A DNA stretch of 64,000 bases from Pannonibacter phragmitetus DSM 14782 (GCF_000382365.1 NZ_KB908228.1:1-64000); one strand, 5' to 3'; positions 37,036 to 46,620 are shown, numbered from the stretch's first letter. Made by a program: numbers and translations. The notes: a model not told the origin generated them from the sequence alone.

Positions 37036-38640
37036 TCAGTTCTTGGTCACGAGACGGTAGTAGACGAAATCGGATGTGGCGCCGTTGACGTAGCCCTGCA
37101 CCTTGCCGTTCATCGCCACCTGCTTGACCGCCTGGAACATGATGACGAAGGGCGATTCTGCCTGCATCGACTTCTGCAGTTCGGCATACATTTCGAGGCG
37201 CTTTTCCGGCGACTTTTCGGTCAGCGCGGCCATGGTCTTTTCGTTGATCTCCTTCGGCGGCATCCAGGCATTGCGCCAGGTGGTCGTCGAAGCATACTTG
37301 TCGTCCGAATTGTCCGCGTTATAGGCGAAGGCCTTGGCGTTGGAATGCGGGTCCATGAAGTCCGGGCCCCAGTAGAGCAGCATGCCCTGATGGGTGCGGG
37401 CGCGGTACTTGGTGATCACCTGCGCGCCGGTGCCGGGGATGATCTCGAAGTTGATGCCCGCCGGAGCAAAGGACGACTGCAGCGCCTGCGCCATGTCGGT
37501 GAAGGGGCTGGAGTTGATGACGTCGAGCTGGATCGTCAGCGGCAGCGTGACACCGCCATCGGCGAGGATCTGCTTTGCCTTTTCCAGTTCATACTTGAAC
37601 GGCGTGTCATTGACCGCGCCGGGGAAACCTTCCGGCCAGAAGGCCTGATGCACCATCATCTGGCCCTTCAGGAAGGTGCTGGCCATGCCGTCATAATCGA
37701 CGAGATAGCGGGCCGCCTCCCACAGCGCCTTGTTGGTCAGCGCCTCGGTCTTCTGGTTGAAGGAAATCCAGTGAACGGCCGCCTGCGGATAGGTCTCGAC
37801 CTTGATGTCGGACTTGCCTTCAAGGCCGGACACCTGATCCGGCGTCAGGTTCTTGGCCATGTCCACATCGCCGGATTCCAGCAGCAGGCGCTGGGTGGCC
37901 GCTTCCGCCACATGGCGGATGACGACCTGCTTCATGGCCGGTGCGCCGCCCCAGTAGTCCGGGTTGGCTTCCAGCGACAGCATTTCGGAAGGCCGGTAGG
38001 CGCGCAGCTTGAACGGGCCGGTGCCGGCGGAGTTCTTGTTCAGCCAGGCATTGCCCAGATCGTCATTTTCCTGATGCGACATGACCGTTTCCATGTCGAC
38101 CACGGAGGCGACACGGGCGGCCAGAACGTTCAGCACGAAAAGCGGCGAGAAGTCACCGGCATAGCGGACGGTGACCTTGTTGCGCTCCACGGTCACCATC
38201 TCTTCGATGTTGTCCGGGGTCCAGCCGAGATTGGCGAGAATGAAGGCGGGCGCCTTGTTGAGAAGCAGAACACGCTTCCACGAGCCCAGCACATCCTCAC
38301 CGCGCAGCGGGTTGCCGGAGTGGAACTTCACGCCATCGCGCAGGGTGAAGACGATGGTCTTGTTGTCCGCGTCGATGGCCCATTCGCTGGCAAGGCCCGG
38401 CGCCAGCGCCGTGGTGTCCGTTGCATCGTAATGGACGAGCTGGTTGTAGACGTTGACGACATATTCGCCGGAAGAAAACTCGTAGGCGGTCGCCGGGTCG
38501 ATGGTGACGATGTCATCGATGTTCTGCGCAACGACGAGGGCCGTGCCCGGCGTTGCGGCATGTGCCGGAAGCGCGGTCAGCGTGGTCAGAGCCGTCAGCG
38601 ACAACAGACCGGCGGCAAACGCGGTTCTGAAAAGCTTCAT
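37036..38640 (-). CDS. ABC transporter substrate-binding protein, family 5 (peptide/opine/nickel type)
   Basis: A 534-residue exported solute-binding protein. A signal peptide (MKLFRTAFAAGLLSLTAL ... AHA) precedes a SBP_bac_5 fold with VTIDPATAYEFSSGEYVVNVYNQLV, LAPGLASEW, FTLRDGVKFHSG and a C-terminal TQ-YVNG region. AGGAG precedes the ATG. It is co-oriented with and 49 bases after the XRE-cupin regulator gene and is divergent from the permease/ATPase genes, which complete the importer. The substrate is unknown. Confidence 0.9.
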   Translation of the reverse strand: MKLFRTAFAAGLLSLTALTTLTALPAHAATPGTALVVAQNIDDIVTIDPATAYEFSSGEYVVNVYNQLVHYDATDTTALAPGLASEWAIDADNKTIVFTLRDGVKFHSGNPLRGEDVLGSWKRVLLLNKAPAFILANLGWTPDNIEEMVTVERNKVTVRYAGDFSPLFVLNVLAARVASVVDMETVMSHQENDDLGNAWLNKNSAGTGPFKLRAYRPSEMLSLEANPDYWGGAPAMKQVVIRHVAEAATQRLLLESGDVDMAKNLTPDQVSGLEGKSDIKVETYPQAAVHWISFNQKTEALTNKALWEAARYLVDYDGMASTFLKGQMMVHQAFWPEGFPGAVNDTPFKYELEKAKQILADGGVTLPLTIQLDVINSSPFTDMAQALQSSFAPAGINFEIIPGTGAQVITKYRARTHQGMLLYWGPDFMDPHSNAKAFAYNADNSDDKYASTTTWRNAWMPPKEINEKTMAALTEKSPEKRLEMYAELQKSMQAESPFVIMFQAVKQVAMNGKVQGYVNGATSDFVYYRLVTKN

Positions 38641-38689
38641 TGTCTTCTCCTGAAGGAAGGCAGGTTTGTCTTGGCCGCAGCATTCCCCG

Positions 38690-39310
38690 CTACGGCTGGT
38701 CGGGGGTTCGGCCAATGAGCCGGGGCGTGTTGCCGGTCCACAGGATGCGGACGGGCCGGTCTCCGGCATTGGCGAAGGAATGGGGCGTGTCGCCCATGAA
38801 ATGCAGGCTGTCTCCGGCGTTGAGCGTAAAGACCGCTTCGCCCAGCGTCTGGCGCAGCGTGCCTTCCAGCACGACGATCAGCTCCTCGCCCGTGTGGGAG
38901 GTCTGTTCCGAGGCATAGCCAACCGGGATGTGGACGATCACTGACGACAGCGTGCCGCCCGGCAGCACCGTGTTGAGCCGCTCGTAGGACAAGGCCCGCT
39001 CGCCCAGCGAGAACAGATCGCGCTCGCCCGAGCGGGTGATGCTGTTGGCGGGCTTTGGTGTTGCAACGAACCAGTCAATCTCGACGCCCAGCGCATCGGC
39101 AATGGCAGCCAGCGTGCCCAGCGAGGGCGTCGCCTTGCCGCGCTCCACCTGCGACAGGAAACCGACGGAGATGCCTGCCTGATCGGCCAGCTGCTGCAGG
39201 GTCAGATCCCCCTTGCGCCGCAGCTCGCGGATGCGGCCGCCAAAATGCGGCGTCGCCGCAACTGTTGCAGCGGCTTGCATCTCCTCAGCGTCCTTGAGGG
39301 CGTTGCTCAT
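38690..39310 (-). CDS. XRE-family regulator with C-terminal cupin domain
   Basis: A 206-residue regulator: helix-turn-helix at about residues 25-80 (LTLQQLADQAGISVGFLSQVERGKATPSLGTLAAIADAL region) and a cupin sensor domain at about 125-200 (HTGEELIVVLEGTL, GDSLHFMGDTPHSFAN). PuuR-type proteins of this build repress uptake or catabolic genes until a small ligand binds the cupin. Located between the binding-protein gene and the divergent permeases, with a dyad in the gap, it very likely controls this importer and itself. Confidence 0.9.
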   Translation of the reverse strand: MSNALKDAEEMQAAATVAATPHFGGRIRELRRKGDLTLQQLADQAGISVGFLSQVERGKATPSLGTLAAIADALGVEIDWFVATPKPANSITRSGERDLFSLGERALSYERLNTVLPGGTLSSVIVHIPVGYASEQTSHTGEELIVVLEGTLRQTLGEAVFTLNAGDSLHFMGDTPHSFANAGDRPVRILWTGNTPRLIGRTPDQP

Positions 39311-39329
39311 CCCGGATCTCCAAAATTTC

Positions 39330-39363
39330 TTTGACGCTAGTAAAAAAATTTTGCTACGTCAAA
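39330..39363. promoter_or_regulatory. Operator dyad of the XRE-cupin regulator
   Basis: TTTGACG (39330-39336) and CGTCAAA (39357-39363) are exact inverted copies around an A/T-rich centre, with inner CTAG/CTA symmetry. It lies 20 bases from the regulator start and 28 bases from the divergent permease start, so one bound regulator could block both promoters. Confidence 0.7.
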
Positions 39364-39390
39364 AGAAGTTTAACTGGCAAGGAAAACGCC

Positions 39391-40443
39391 GTGAGCAACG
39401 CCACCCTGACCGGCCGCCGGGGCGCCCTTCCTGCCCGGCTCGCTTCCCTGCTGTGGTTTGCCGCCACGATTGCGCTGACCTTCCTCGGCCTGCTTGCCAT
39501 CACCTTTGTCATCGGCCGCGTCGTGCCAATTGACCCGGTCTTGGCCGTCGTCGGCGACCGGGCACCGAAGGAAGTCTATGATGCGGTGCGCCTGCAGATG
39601 GGCATCGATGATCCGCTGCCCGTCCAGTTCGTCCGCTATGTGGGCGATGTGCTGCAGGGCGATCTCGGCCGGGCGGTGACGACCTCCAATCCCGTGATCG
39701 AGGATCTGGCGCGGGTGTTTCCCGCCACCCTCGAAATGGCAACGCTCGGCATCATCATAGGTGTCGCCATCGGCGTGCCGCTGGGTGTGTGGGCCGCCGC
39801 GCGGCAGGGCAGCGTCATCGACCAGATCATCCGCGTCATCGGCCTTGCCGGCTATGCCATCCCTGCCTTCTGGCTTGGTCTCGTCGGCCTCGTGCTGTTT
39901 TACGCCAAGCTGAAATGGGTCGGCGGGCCGGGGCGGATCGACATCTTCCTTGATGGCATGGTGACGCCACGCACCGGGCTGCTGCTGGTGGACAGTCTGA
40001 TCGACGGCGACATGGACAGCTTCCGGAGCGCTTTCGCCCATATCATCCTGCCCGCCACCATCCTCGGCTTCTTCGCCCTCGCCTATATCGCCCGTATGAC
40101 CCGCTCCTTCATGCTGGAGCAGCTGGGGCAGGAATTCATCACCACGGCCCGCGTCAAGGGTGCGCCGGAGCGGGTGGTGATCTGGCGCCATGCCTTCCGC
40201 CCGATCCGCGTGCAGTTGATCACCGTCATCGGCCTCTCCTATGCCGGGCTTCTGGAAGGCTCGGTGATGATCGAGACCGTGTTCTCATGGCCGGGCATCG
40301 GCAACTACCTCACCAACGCCCTGCTCAATGCCGACATGAATGCGGTGCTGGGCGCAACGCTGGTGATCGGCGCCGTCTTCATCTGCATCAACAAGCTGTC
40401 TGATGCGCTCTATCTCCTTCTCGACCCGAGGGCCCGCGCATGA
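39391..40443 (+). CDS. ABC transporter permease, DppB type
   Basis: A 350-residue inner-membrane permease with six predicted segments and the EAA loop region (MTRSFMLEQLGQEFITTARVKGAPERVVIWRHAFR), typical of DppB/OppB subunits. It has the N-terminal region VVPIDPV and MGIDDPLPVQF. The start is a GTG at 39391, with AAGGA eight bases before it. Its stop overlaps the next gene by four bases. Confidence 0.9.
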   Translation: MSNATLTGRRGALPARLASLLWFAATIALTFLGLLAITFVIGRVVPIDPVLAVVGDRAPKEVYDAVRLQMGIDDPLPVQFVRYVGDVLQGDLGRAVTTSNPVIEDLARVFPATLEMATLGIIIGVAIGVPLGVWAAARQGSVIDQIIRVIGLAGYAIPAFWLGLVGLVLFYAKLKWVGGPGRIDIFLDGMVTPRTGLLLVDSLIDGDMDSFRSAFAHIILPATILGFFALAYIARMTRSFMLEQLGQEFITTARVKGAPERVVIWRHAFRPIRVQLITVIGLSYAGLLEGSVMIETVFSWPGIGNYLTNALLNADMNAVLGATLVIGAVFICINKLSDALYLLLDPRARA

Positions 40444-41342
40444 GCTCGACCCGCGACTGGCTGCTGGACGAAACGCCCGCCACCCGCCTGCAGGCCCAGC
40501 TGGGTCAGGGCTACCGAACCTTGCGCGCCCTCTTGCGCAATCCGCTGACGGTGGTGGGGCTGGTGATCATCCTCACTCTGCTGCTGACGGCCGCCTTCGC
40601 GCCGTGGATTGCGCCCTACAGCCCGATTGAAGGCCAGCTGACCGCCCGCCTGCTACCGCCATCCTGGGACCACTGGATGGGCACGGACGAGCTTGGCCGC
40701 GACATCTTCAGCCGCGTTGTCCATGGCGCTCGCATCACGCTGTTCATCGTGCTTCTGGTGGCCGTCATTTCCGCGCCGCTCGGCCTCGTCATCGGTGCCG
40801 TCTCCGGCTATTTCGGTGGCGTGGCGGACCGGATCATCATGGGGCTGACGGATATTTTCCTGTCCATGCCCCGGCTGATCCTCGCCCTTGCCTTCGTTGC
40901 CGCCCTCGGGCCCGGCATCGAGAATGCGGTGATCGCCATCGCCATCACCGCCTGGCCGGTCTATGCCCGCCTTGCCCGTGCCGAAACGCTGACCATCCGC
41001 AAGGCGGAGTTCATCGCCGCCGTGCGCATGCAGGGGGCGAGCCATGGCCGCATCATCCTGCGCCACATCCTGCCCTTGTGCATGTCCTCCACCATTGTCC
41101 GCGTCACGCTGGACATGGCCGGCATCATCCTGACTGCCGCCGGCCTCGGCTTCCTCGGCCTTGGCGCGCAGCCGCCGCTGCCCGAATGGGGGGCGATGAT
41201 CTCCCGCGGGCGGGCCTTCATTCTGGATCAGTGGTGGGTGGCCACCATGCCCGGTTTCGCCATCGTCATCGTCAGCCTCGGCTTCTGCCTGTTTGGCGAT
41301 GGCCTGCGCGATGTGCTTGATCCGCGCCAGCGCACGAAGTGA
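40440..41342 (+). CDS. ABC transporter permease, DppC type
   Basis: A 300-residue second permease with the OppC N-terminal region, PPSWDHWMGTDELGRDIFSRVVHGAR, and the EAA loop AETLTIRKAEFIAAVRMQGAS. ATG overlaps the preceding stop. It heterodimerises with the DppB-type subunit to form the transmembrane path. Confidence 0.91.
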   Translation: MSSTRDWLLDETPATRLQAQLGQGYRTLRALLRNPLTVVGLVIILTLLLTAAFAPWIAPYSPIEGQLTARLLPPSWDHWMGTDELGRDIFSRVVHGARITLFIVLLVAVISAPLGLVIGAVSGYFGGVADRIIMGLTDIFLSMPRLILALAFVAALGPGIENAVIAIAITAWPVYARLARAETLTIRKAEFIAAVRMQGASHGRIILRHILPLCMSSTIVRVTLDMAGIILTAAGLGFLGLGAQPPLPEWGAMISRGRAFILDQWWVATMPGFAIVIVSLGFCLFGDGLRDVLDPRQRTK

Positions 41343-41352
41343 GGGACCCGGC

Positions 41353-42189
41353 ATGAGCACGCTTCTCGACGTTCAGAAGCTCAAGGTCCGTTTCCCCACC
41401 GAACGCGGCGAAGTAGAGGTGGTGAAGGGCATCAGCTTCTCGCTGGGCCGCGAGCGCCTCGGCATCGTGGGCGAATCCGGCTCCGGCAAGTCGATGACCG
41501 GCCGGTCCATCATGGGCCTGATCGGCCATCCGGGCCGCGTCACCGCAGACCGGATGATCTTCGACGGCATCGACCTGACGAAAACCGGCGAGGCCGGATA
41601 CCGCCGCCTGCGCGGAGCCCGCATGTCCATGGTGATGCAGGACCCGAAGTTCTCGCTGAACCCCGTCATGCGCATCGGCGAGCAGATCGGCGAGGCCCTC
41701 GCCTTCCATGCCCGCATCAGCGCGAAAGCCCGCAAGGCCAAGGTGCTGGAAGCGCTGGAGGCGGTGCGGATCAATGATCCGGAACGTGTCTATGCGCTCT
41801 ATCCGCATGAAGTCTCCGGCGGCATGGGCCAACGGGTGATGATCGCCATGATGGTGATCCTTGAGCCGGATCTGATGATCGCCGACGAGCCGACCTCGGC
41901 GCTGGATGTCTCCGTCCGGGCGCAGGTGCTGGAAATCATGGACGATCTCGTCCGCCGCCGCGGCATGGGCCTGATGCTGATCAGCCACGACCTCAACATG
42001 GTCTCGCACTGGTGCGACCGCATCCTCGTCATGTTCAACGGCGAAATCGTCGAGGAATGCGCCGCAGGCAAGCTGCATGAGGCAATGCACCCCTACACGC
42101 AGGGTCTCATCGCCTCCCTGCCCCGCCTCGACGAGACCCGCGAGCGCCTGCCCGTGCTCGACCGCGCCGCACTGGAGAAACTGGCATGA
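41353..42189 (+). CDS. ABC transporter ATP-binding protein, DppD type
   Basis: A 278-residue ATPase with Walker A GESGSGKS, signature SGGMGQRVMIA, Walker B LMIADEPTSALD and H-loop LISHDLN. It lacks most of the Cys-rich C-terminal iron-sulfur extension found in enteric DppD. It overlaps the next gene by four bases. Confidence 0.91.
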   Translation: MSTLLDVQKLKVRFPTERGEVEVVKGISFSLGRERLGIVGESGSGKSMTGRSIMGLIGHPGRVTADRMIFDGIDLTKTGEAGYRRLRGARMSMVMQDPKFSLNPVMRIGEQIGEALAFHARISAKARKAKVLEALEAVRINDPERVYALYPHEVSGGMGQRVMIAMMVILEPDLMIADEPTSALDVSVRAQVLEIMDDLVRRRGMGLMLISHDLNMVSHWCDRILVMFNGEIVEECAAGKLHEAMHPYTQGLIASLPRLDETRERLPVLDRAALEKLA

Positions 42190-42914
42190 TCGGCGTTGAA
42201 GGCCTCACGGTTGTCTATGGCACCACGGCGGTGGTGCGGGATGTCAGCTTTTCCGTCGCCACCGGCGAAAGTTTCGCGCTGGTGGGGGAATCGGGCTCCG
42301 GCAAGTCTACCATCCTGAAGGCGCTGGCCGGACAGGTGGACAGCTGGTCCGGCGCGCTGACGCTCGGCAGCCTGCCACTCGGCCACAAGCGCACCAAGGC
42401 GATGATGCGCCACGTGCAGATGGTGTTTCAGGACCCCTACGGCTCACTGCACCCGCGCAAGACCGTCGATGACGCCTTGAGCGAACCGCTGGCAATCCAT
42501 GGGCTTGGAGACCGGGACCAGCGGGTGCTGTCCATGCTGGATGCCGTCGGCCTTGCCCGCAAGTTCCGCTTCCGCCTGCCGCATCAATTATCCGGCGGCC
42601 AGCGCCAGCGCGTCGCCATCGCCCGCGCCCTGATGCTGGAGCCGGAGCTGCTTCTACTTGATGAGCCGACCTCAGCGCTCGACGTATCGGTGCAGGCGGA
42701 AATCCTCAACCTGCTGAAATCCTTGCGCGAGGAGCGCGGCCTCACCTACCTGCTCGTCACGCACGACCTGCCGGTGGTCTCCTTCCTCTGTGACCGGCTG
42801 GGCGTGCTGCGCAATGGTCAGCTTGAGGAAATCGCCCCTGTGTCCGCCCTGAAGGCAGGCGCCCTGACCAGCGCCTACGGCCGCGAACTGGTGCAGCGCA
42901 GCGAGTCTTTCTGA
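42186..42914 (+). CDS. ABC transporter ATP-binding protein, DppF type
   Basis: A 242-residue ATPase with Walker A GESGSGKS, signature LSGGQRQRVAIARAL, Walker B LLLLDEPTSALD and H-loop LLVTHDL. It is shorter than OppF/DppF by about 80 residues because the C-terminal oligopeptide-specific region is mostly missing. It forms the ATPase pair with the preceding gene product. Confidence 0.91.
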   Translation: MIGVEGLTVVYGTTAVVRDVSFSVATGESFALVGESGSGKSTILKALAGQVDSWSGALTLGSLPLGHKRTKAMMRHVQMVFQDPYGSLHPRKTVDDALSEPLAIHGLGDRDQRVLSMLDAVGLARKFRFRLPHQLSGGQRQRVAIARALMLEPELLLLDEPTSALDVSVQAEILNLLKSLREERGLTYLLVTHDLPVVSFLCDRLGVLRNGQLEEIAPVSALKAGALTSAYGRELVQRSESF

Positions 42915-42937
42915 AAAAGGCTTTCGAGGCGCAAAGC

Positions 42938-43954
42938 TCACCCGGCACTGGCGGAAGCCTGAAACTCCGACCGGTAGCGGGAGGGCGGCACCGTCATGAT
43001 CCGGCGGAAATGCAGGCGGAAGGTTTCCGGCGCGCCGAAACCGCAGCGGGCGGCGATGGCATCGATGCTCTCGCTGCTTGCCTCCAGCAGATGGCAGGCG
43101 TGGCGGATGCGGGCGCGGATCAACCAGTCGAGCGGGGCAAGGCCCGTGGCATCGCGGAACCGGCGGCTGAGAGTGCGCAGGCTGCAGCAGGCCACCTCCG
43201 CCATGCGCGGCAGATCCCACTCCTGATCCAGCTCCCGCTCGATCCGCTCCAGCAGCGGTGCCAGCGAGCCTTGGGGAAAACGGGCAACGGGCCTTGGCAC
43301 GAATTGCGCCTGCCCGCCCTCCCGCTGCGCCGGAACCACAAGGCTGCGGGCCAGCGCATTGGCCGCCTGCCAGCCGAAATCCCGGCGGACCAGCGACAGG
43401 GACAGGTCGATGCCGGCCGCAGACCCTGCCGCCGTCAGCACGTTGCCATCTTCCACGAACAGCACGTCCTCGACGATGTCAGAGGCAGGCGCCACCCGGC
43501 GCAGATCCGGGATATAGCGCCAGTGCGTCGTCGCCCTGCGGCCATCCAGCAGCCCTGCCGCCGCCAGCAGGAAGGCTCCGCTGCAGAAGGTCACAAGCCG
43601 CGCCCTGCGTGCATGCGCAGCTTGCAGCCGTTCCCTCAGGCCGGGCGGCAGCCGGTGATCCCGCCCCGGCCAGCCGGGCACGAGAATGATATCCGCCTCA
43701 TCAATGAGGCTCAGCGGTGCATCGGCCCGCACCGAAACGCCGCCGCTGGCCGAGACTGTCTCCATCTCCACCGCCACGGCGGCAAAGCGGTACCACGGCC
43801 CCTCCACCTCCGGCTTTTTGGAGGCAAAGACCTCCGTGCAGATGGAAAATTCAAAGAGGCTCAGGCCCTCATAGACCAGAGCCACCGCCAGCGGCGTCTG
43901 CTCTGCTGTCTTGAGGCTGATGGCCCGTGCGTCTCCCTGTCCCTGAATGCCCAT
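42938..43954 (-). CDS. GlxA-family transcriptional regulator (FtrA-like)
   Basis: A 338-residue regulator with an N-terminal DJ-1/PfpI-like domain (FCSGAFLLAAAGLLDGRRATTHW) and a C-terminal AraC helix-turn-helix pair (WDLPRMAEVACCSLRTLSRRF and CGFGAPETFRLHFRR). It is the second such regulator in the window. The ATG at 43954 has AAAGGG before it. It is divergent from a rhodanese gene, a common pair; the rhodanese gene is its likely target. The inducer is unknown. Confidence 0.87.
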   Translation of the reverse strand: MGIQGQGDARAISLKTAEQTPLAVALVYEGLSLFEFSICTEVFASKKPEVEGPWYRFAAVAVEMETVSASGGVSVRADAPLSLIDEADIILVPGWPGRDHRLPPGLRERLQAAHARRARLVTFCSGAFLLAAAGLLDGRRATTHWRYIPDLRRVAPASDIVEDVLFVEDGNVLTAAGSAAGIDLSLSLVRRDFGWQAANALARSLVVPAQREGGQAQFVPRPVARFPQGSLAPLLERIERELDQEWDLPRMAEVACCSLRTLSRRFRDATGLAPLDWLIRARIRHACHLLEASSESIDAIAARCGFGAPETFRLHFRRIMTVPPSRYRSEFQASASAG

Positions 43955-44096
43955 GGTGCGCCCTTTGATCACTTGGCACGATGCTACCGGATAATGGCAT
44001 TCCGGCCAATGGCGAAGAAGCGGATTTCCGGCGATCTTCTGCCCATCGCAGCCCATGACGGCATGAGCGCTGCCGCAGACAGACAAGGATCAGACG

Positions 44097-44507
44097 ATGG
44101 CCAGTTCCGTGACCCAATTTCCCGCCGCCCCTTCCGCCGAGGCTCTGGCCCATTTCGAGGCGCGGCTTGGCTTTGAGACCGACTGCTGGGACGTGCATCA
44201 CGCCCTTTCCACCGGGCAGCAGGACTTCGTGCTTCTGGATGTGCGCAGCCCAGCGCTTTACGCAAGCGGCCATCTGCCGGGCGCGCTCAACCTGCCCCAT
44301 GGCAAGATGACGGAGCGGCGGATGGCGGAGTTTCCGGAAGGCTCGCTCTTCGTCGTCTATTGCGCCGGACCGCATTGCAACGGCGCCAACAAGGCCGCCA
44401 TCCGCCTCGCCCGGCTCGGCCTGCCGGTGAAGGAACTCATCGGCGGCGTCACCGGCTGGCTGGACGAGGGCTTCACTCTTGCCACGCTCACCCAGCCGGC
44501 AGATTGA
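44097..44507 (+). CDS. Rhodanese-like sulfurtransferase
   Basis: A 136-residue single-domain rhodanese with DVRSPALYASGHLPGALNLPHG and the active-site loop YCAGPHCNGANKAA, where the first Cys (position of CAGPHC) is the persulfide carrier. Such proteins move sulfane sulfur to an acceptor, often in thiosulfate, cyanide or persulfide handling. AAGGA precedes the ATG. The 3' end overlaps the convergent histidine-kinase gene by 20 bases. A link to the nearby thiol-redox and TsdA-like genes is possible but unproven. Confidence 0.86.
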   Translation: MASSVTQFPAAPSAEALAHFEARLGFETDCWDVHHALSTGQQDFVLLDVRSPALYASGHLPGALNLPHGKMTERRMAEFPEGSLFVVYCAGPHCNGANKAAIRLARLGLPVKELIGGVTGWLDEGFTLATLTQPAD

Positions 44508-45849
44508 GTTCGGCACAGAACCCCTCTTCCGTCCGGTGAAAGCGAAGCTCCCCGCCCAGCTTGCTGACAGCCATGCCGACGATGGCAAGACCCAGACCGC
44601 TCCCCTCGCCCGCTGGCGAGGGACCCCGCTGGAAGCGCTCGCGGACCAGTTGATGGTCCTCTTCACGGATACCGGGCCCCTGATCAACCACGGTAAGCCT
44701 GAGGCGGCCCAGTTCCGTCTGTGCCGCAATGGCGATCCGGGAGCCTTCGGGGGCGTATTGCATGGCGTTTTCGATGATGTTGCGCAGGGCAAGACGCAAC
44801 AGGTTTTCGCTGCGCACGCCCGCCAATAGCGTCTCATCCGCATCCGTGACGACCTGCAGCGAGCGGCGGTTCTGCAATCCTTCGAGATCCCCCAGCACGC
44901 CCTGGACAAGGGCCGCGATGGCCAATGTCTGCGGGCGTGGCTCACCCTCGGCGGAATCCACCGCCGCCATGTCGATCAGTTGCCGCACCAGACGGCCGGT
45001 GCGGTCCACGCTTGTCGAAATCTGTGCGAGTGCCCGGGAGCGGACCTGCTCGTCCGTGCTCATCAAGGCCACCTGCGCCTGCGTCTTCAGGCCGGCCAGC
45101 GGCGTCTTCAGCTCATGCGCCGCATAGGCGGTGAAAGTCTTCTCCCGCTCGCGCGCTTCACTGACCCGCTGGAACAGCGAGTTGAGCGAGCGCAGCAGCG
45201 GCCGCACCTCGCCCGGTGCACCAGTTTCGTCCAGAGGATGAAGCTCATCTGCCGAGCGTCCCGCCAGATGCGCCGCGATGCGGTTCAGCGGCGCCAGCCC
45301 CTGCGCCACGCTCAGCCAGATCAGCAGCGCCAGCAGCGGCAGAATGGCAAAGGCCGGCACGAGTTGCCCCTTCACCACATCCGCCACCAGCCTGTCGCGG
45401 ATTTCGAGGCTGTCGCCCACCAGCACCCGCACATTCAGGACCGGATTGACCACGGCATAGACCCGCCATCTGGCGCCATCGACCGTGGTTTCACTGAAGC
45501 CATCGCGATGCTCTGCGAGCGACGCACGCGGCGCACTCTCCGAGCGGCTGACCAGTTGCCCCTCCAGAGACCATATCTGGCAGGAAAGCTGCCGCCGGTA
45601 ATCGCCCTGATCCGCTGAAAACTCTGGCGGAACGCCGCTCGCCGTCTGGCTGTTCACCACGGCAGCCACATCGACGTGGTGATTGTTGATCAGTGAACTG
45701 ACCATGCGGGCCGCTTCCATCAGACGCGCATCCAGTGCCTTTTCGACACGATGCTGAACGCTGACATAGGTCCAGGCGACGCCAAGCAGCCAGACTGCGC
45801 CCGTTGTCGCCAGCAGGATGAAGAAGAGCCGCAGGCGGATGGAGCGCAT
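44488..45849 (-). CDS. Sensor histidine kinase (QseC/TctE-like)
   Basis: A 453-residue kinase with a first membrane segment at about 10-30, a periplasmic sensor region, a second segment at about 163-183, HAMP, the H-box with His245 in AAHELKTPLAGL, and the ATPase domain with NIIENAMQYAPEG, DQGPGI and GSGLGLAIV. Its start overlaps the regulator stop by one base. It should phosphorylate the adjacent OmpR-type regulator in response to an envelope signal, which fits the Dsb/L,D-transpeptidase genes beside it. Confidence 0.91.
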   Translation of the reverse strand: MRSIRLRLFFILLATTGAVWLLGVAWTYVSVQHRVEKALDARLMEAARMVSSLINNHHVDVAAVVNSQTASGVPPEFSADQGDYRRQLSCQIWSLEGQLVSRSESAPRASLAEHRDGFSETTVDGARWRVYAVVNPVLNVRVLVGDSLEIRDRLVADVVKGQLVPAFAILPLLALLIWLSVAQGLAPLNRIAAHLAGRSADELHPLDETGAPGEVRPLLRSLNSLFQRVSEAREREKTFTAYAAHELKTPLAGLKTQAQVALMSTDEQVRSRALAQISTSVDRTGRLVRQLIDMAAVDSAEGEPRPQTLAIAALVQGVLGDLEGLQNRRSLQVVTDADETLLAGVRSENLLRLALRNIIENAMQYAPEGSRIAIAAQTELGRLRLTVVDQGPGIREEDHQLVRERFQRGPSPAGEGSGLGLAIVGMAVSKLGGELRFHRTEEGFCAELNLPAG

Positions 45850-46508
45850 CAGCCAGCCCCCAGCCGGTAGCCGACACCGCGCACCGTCTCGATGGCGCTG
45901 GCGCCGAGCTTTGCCCGCAGCTTGTGAATATGCACTTCGATCGTGTTGCTTTCGACATCCTCCTGCCAGCCGTAAAGCCGCTCTTCGAGGGCGGTTTTCG
46001 AGTGGATGGCATTCGGATTTTCCATCAAGGCATGCAGGATCGAAAACTCCCGCCGGGACAGCGGGATGACCTCGCCCTTGCGCTCCAGAACCATGGAGGC
46101 GGGATCAAGGCTCAGGCCCCGGAGGCTCAGCTTGCCGCTTGCCCGACCTTCGGCACGGCGGGTAATGGCCCGCAGCCGCGCGGCCACCTCGTCCAGATCA
46201 AAAGGCTTGCCGAGATAATCGTCAGCGCCCGCATCCAGCCCGTTGACCCGCTCGCCCACCCCGTCCTTGGCCGTCAGCAGCAGAACCGGCAGACGGTTTC
46301 CGGCCTCACGGATGGACAGCAGGATATCCAGGCCCTGCCCATCCGGCAGCATCCGGTCGAGCACCATCGCATCAAAGCCGCCGGTTGCCAGCGCCTGCCG
46401 GGCATCGGAAACCGTAGAGACCCCGTCAACGGCAAAGCCATAAAGCTTCAGCCCCTCCCGCAGGCCGTCCAGCAGGACGAAATCATCTTCCACCACAAGT
46501 ATCCGCAA
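45849..46508 (-). CDS. OmpR-family response regulator
   Basis: A 219-residue regulator with receiver domain (acidic residues D8/D9 region, phosphoacceptor Asp51 in VLDRMLPDGQG, and Lys in the GKPFDLDE motif) and a winged-helix DNA-binding domain ending in VHIHKLRAKLG and VRGVGYRL. It belongs to the QseB/PmrA branch, whose sites are direct repeats like those found at 46555 and 49800. It is divergent from dsbD, with the first box between them. Confidence 0.92.
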   Translation of the reverse strand: MRILVVEDDFVLLDGLREGLKLYGFAVDGVSTVSDARQALATGGFDAMVLDRMLPDGQGLDILLSIREAGNRLPVLLLTAKDGVGERVNGLDAGADDYLGKPFDLDEVAARLRAITRRAEGRASGKLSLRGLSLDPASMVLERKGEVIPLSRREFSILHALMENPNAIHSKTALEERLYGWQEDVESNTIEVHIHKLRAKLGASAIETVRGVGYRLGAG

Positions 46509-46554
46509 TCAAGCCTCCGTGAGCACGACCGTTCCTGTCTGGTGCCGTGGCAAC

Positions 46555-46571
46555 CTTAAGCCTGCCTTAAG
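46555..46571. promoter_or_regulatory. PmrA/QseB-type direct-repeat box, dsbD side
   Basis: CTTAAG-CCTGC-CTTAAG is a perfect hexamer direct repeat with 11-base periodicity, about one helical turn, as in boxes bound by OmpR-family PmrA/QseB regulators. It lies between the divergent response-regulator and dsbD starts (50 bases from dsbD), so it can control both. Confidence 0.75.
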
Positions 46572-46620
46572 CTGGGAACGGGATCCCTCCCCAACCGGAC
46601 AGGAAGCAGAAGGATGGTTC

